Assembly (NCBI GenBank): GCA_013399875.1
Contig: VXAZ01004548.1
Span: 108,338-172,337, forward strand
DNA: 64,000 bases
Direction of reading: 5' to 3'
Origin: Gymnorhina tibicen
Taxonomy: Eukaryota; Chordata; Aves; Passeriformes; Artamidae
How positions within the stretch are numbered: position 1 is the first letter of the stretch; each line of letters opens with the position of its first letter. Made by a program: the position numbers and the translations under genes. A model generated the notes under the pieces. That model worked only from the letters and a program-made list of their open reading frames with translations, did not search any database and was not told the DNA's origin. Shown piece by piece: positions 62,133 through 64,000 of this stretch.

Positions 62133-63342
62133 ACAATGAAATGCATTTATTTGCCTAAGAGTATCACAGTGCCGAGTTTTTGCATAACATTTTCTGTAAA
62201 AATAATGAAAGCATGACAATTTAAGAAAACAGAAAATAAAACTAATTAGGAAGTGATGGGCTGGTCACTGGCAATTCAGTCTCACTGATTTCATACAAGT
62301 GTGTTTGCTTTGCTGGCAACATCCTTGTTCTGTCACAGGTAATGTAGCAAGGACAGAAAACTGCAGTGGCCTGAACATCGAATACAGCATTTTTCAATTC
62401 CTTCACAACATTGGCTCAAGATATAGCAGTAAAATGTGACCTTTTATAATTCATTTCACATATGACATGTTAAATCTCAAAAGATAAAATTATAACTAGT
62501 GTAGGAAATTAATTTATAAAAATTTCAATGCATATAAATAAAACTTGAGTTATAAGTGAAGGACATCTTGAGTAAATGAAGACAAATTCTCATTTTCATT
62601 TCCAAATCTCAGTAACTTTATTGGCTTAACTAAGTAACTAAGTACTGCCAGACAATAAATTACACAACCTGTGTTAAATTCATTTCACATTGGTAATTGT
62701 GTAATGCACTTTGAACATCTATCTTTTCCAAGATATTTTTAAAGGGTGCACTGTTATTTTTTTTCTCCTTTCCTTTCTAATAATACCTATCTCTTTTTAA
62801 AATTAATTTATACTTCTTTTTTTTTGCAAAACCATCCAAGATGAATTGAGATTCCTAACAATAAACATCCCCCCCCACATTTTTTTTTATAGTAGAAATT
62901 AAAAATTATCTGTCTGTGAAAAGAAAGTATGATTCATATAATTTTCAATTCATTTGGATGTATTAAGATAGTAAATTAAGTCTTCAAACTACATGGGATC
63001 TCGCATGAAAACTCAGCATTTCTTCCAGTTGTCCTTTTCTATTAGGGATATGTCTGGCCCAGGGTTCTCAGTAGAAAACAATTAACTATTTTTGTTATAT
63101 AGAGGTGTCACAAAAGCTGATATTTTAATGTGGTTTTTTCCCTTTTATTTTCAGCTTTCTAATATACACTGCATCAAAATATTTTTAGCTATCTATTACT
63201 CTTTTTTTACTATCTTCTTTTTATATCCCAAGAGCATCATCATGGCAACACACTGTGAGGAAGTTACTGCAGTGCGAGTTAAATAAAGTGTTGCTAGCTC
63301 AGGTATCAGGAAACTGACTGCAAAGATGATTCTCAGCTTAGC
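62133..63342. other. AT-rich unique sequence, nothing recognised
   Basis: Homopolymer runs (T's near 62757-62764 and 62817-62825, C's at 62869-62876, T's at 62881-62889). No gene. Confidence 0.55.
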
Positions 63343-63930
63343 TGAGAGAATCACTGAATTTCAGGATAACTTGAGTTGGAAGGGACTGAAAGATCATCAA
63401 GTTCTCACTCTGCTGGCTGGGCAAAGACATCTTCCATTAGACCAGGTTGCTCAGAGCCCCATCCAGCCTGGCCATAAATACTTCCAGGGATGGGGTATCC
63501 ACAACTTCTCTGGGCAACCTGTTCCAGTGCCTCACCACCCTCACAGTAAAGAATGTCTTCCTAACATATTGTCTAAATCTCTCCTTATTTGCTTTAAAAC
63601 CATTACCCCTTGTCCTATCACAATCTGCCTATGTAAAAGCCACTCTCTCTCTGTTTTCATAAACCCCTTTAAGGTACTGAAAGGCTGCTAGAAGGTCTCC
63701 CCAGAGCCTTCTCTTCTCCAGGCAACTCTCTCTCAGCCTGTCTTCATAGGAGAGGTGCTCCAGCCCTCTGAATATTTACTTGGCTTTCCTCTGGACTTGC
63801 TCCTACAGGTCCATGTCTTTCTTTGCTGGGGACTGCAGAGATGGATGCAGCACTCCAGGTGGGCTCTCAAGAGGGCAGAGTAGTGGGGAAGAATCTCCTC
63901 CCTCAACTTGCCTGTCACACTTCTTTTAAT
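63343..63930 (-). mobile_element. CR1 LINE 3' half, antisense
   Basis: The plus strand opens with the reverse-complement terminus (gagaatcactgaatttcagg, 'gagttggaagggactgaaag') and continues through the usual CR1 text: 'gcctggccataaatacttcc', 'ggcaacctgttccagtgcct', 'aatgtcttcctaacatattg', 'gccttctcttctccaggcaa', 'ggagaggtgctccagccctc'. On the minus strand 63733-63939 encodes the ORF2 C-terminal pattern [19 protein letters not shown], with a frameshift in the following stretch. It is truncated at its 5' side near 63930 and contains no reverse transcriptase core. Confidence 0.95.
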
Positions 63931-63952
63931 AAACACCATGATTCATATTAGT

Positions 63953-64000
63953 TTCCCTTCCCTTCCCTTCCCTTCCCTTCCCTTCCCTTCCCTTGCCTTC
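63953..64000 (+). repeat. (TTCCC)n pentanucleotide array, runs off the window
   Basis: Eight exact ttccc units (63953-63992), then a ttgcc variant at the very end. The complement is (gggaa)n with ggcaa, the same two pentamers as in the array at 37833-37992. The right boundary lies outside the window. Confidence 0.95.

Noticed and set aside
63326..63691. 121-codon plus-strand open frame
   Set aside because: It is antisense to the CR1 3' half.

Overview
This window looks like nuclear DNA from a bird, most likely a neoavian lineage; I cannot name the species. The evidence is the set of recognisable mobile elements. There are at least nine CR1 LINE fragments, several ending in the typical (ATTCTATG/ATTCTGTG)n tail. 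There are also single long terminal repeats of avian endogenous retrovirus families and two copies of another LTR-like avian repeat. Family assignments come from remembered consensus sequence, not from a search.

No protein-coding gene can be supported. The longest open frames (about 120-150 codons) are either remnants of CR1 ORF1/ORF2, products of low-complexity tracts, or what AT-rich DNA produces by chance. The window is best read as intergenic or intronic sequence. No tRNA, rRNA, CRISPR array or bacterial-type feature was seen.

Layout. 0-10 kb: a GC-rich patch (480-830), an exact 82-bp duplicated segment (2526-2607 and 7796-7877), CR1 fragments at 2.8, 5.0-5.8, 7.1-7.5 and 7.8 kb, and an ERV LTR at 8.6-9.27 kb followed by an AT-rich fold-back tract. 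10-22 kb: mostly unique AT-rich DNA with old repeat scraps and two perfect near-spacerless palindromes (14.1 and 20.0 kb). 22-24 kb: an unusual CR1 that keeps much of the ORF1 esterase region and the ORF2 C-terminus but lacks most of ORF2. 24-32 kb: a palindrome at 25.2 kb, a 50-bp-period tandem duplication at 27.7 kb, a G/T tract at 28.9 kb, an internally deleted CR1 at 30.5 kb and an antisense CR1 end at 31.4 kb. 35-41 kb: a solo LTR (35.86-36.44 kb), a composite polypurine array (37.83-37.99 kb), a MITE-like element with terminal inverted repeats (38.82-39.15 kb) and an LTR-like repeat (39.7-40.5 kb). 41-64 kb: long unique AT-rich stretches, a CR1 end at 49.2 kb, GC-richer segments at 51.5-52.6 and 54.6-55.7 kb, a possible conserved noncoding block at 57.8-58.5 kb, a second LTR-like repeat copy at 61.6-62.1 kb, a 0.6-kb antisense CR1 at 63.3-63.9 kb, and a pentanucleotide array running off the end.

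No new coding system is present. The observations most worth following up are structural: the exact 82-bp dispersed duplication, the 47-bp palindrome, the internally deleted CR1s, the MITE-like element and the composite purine array.
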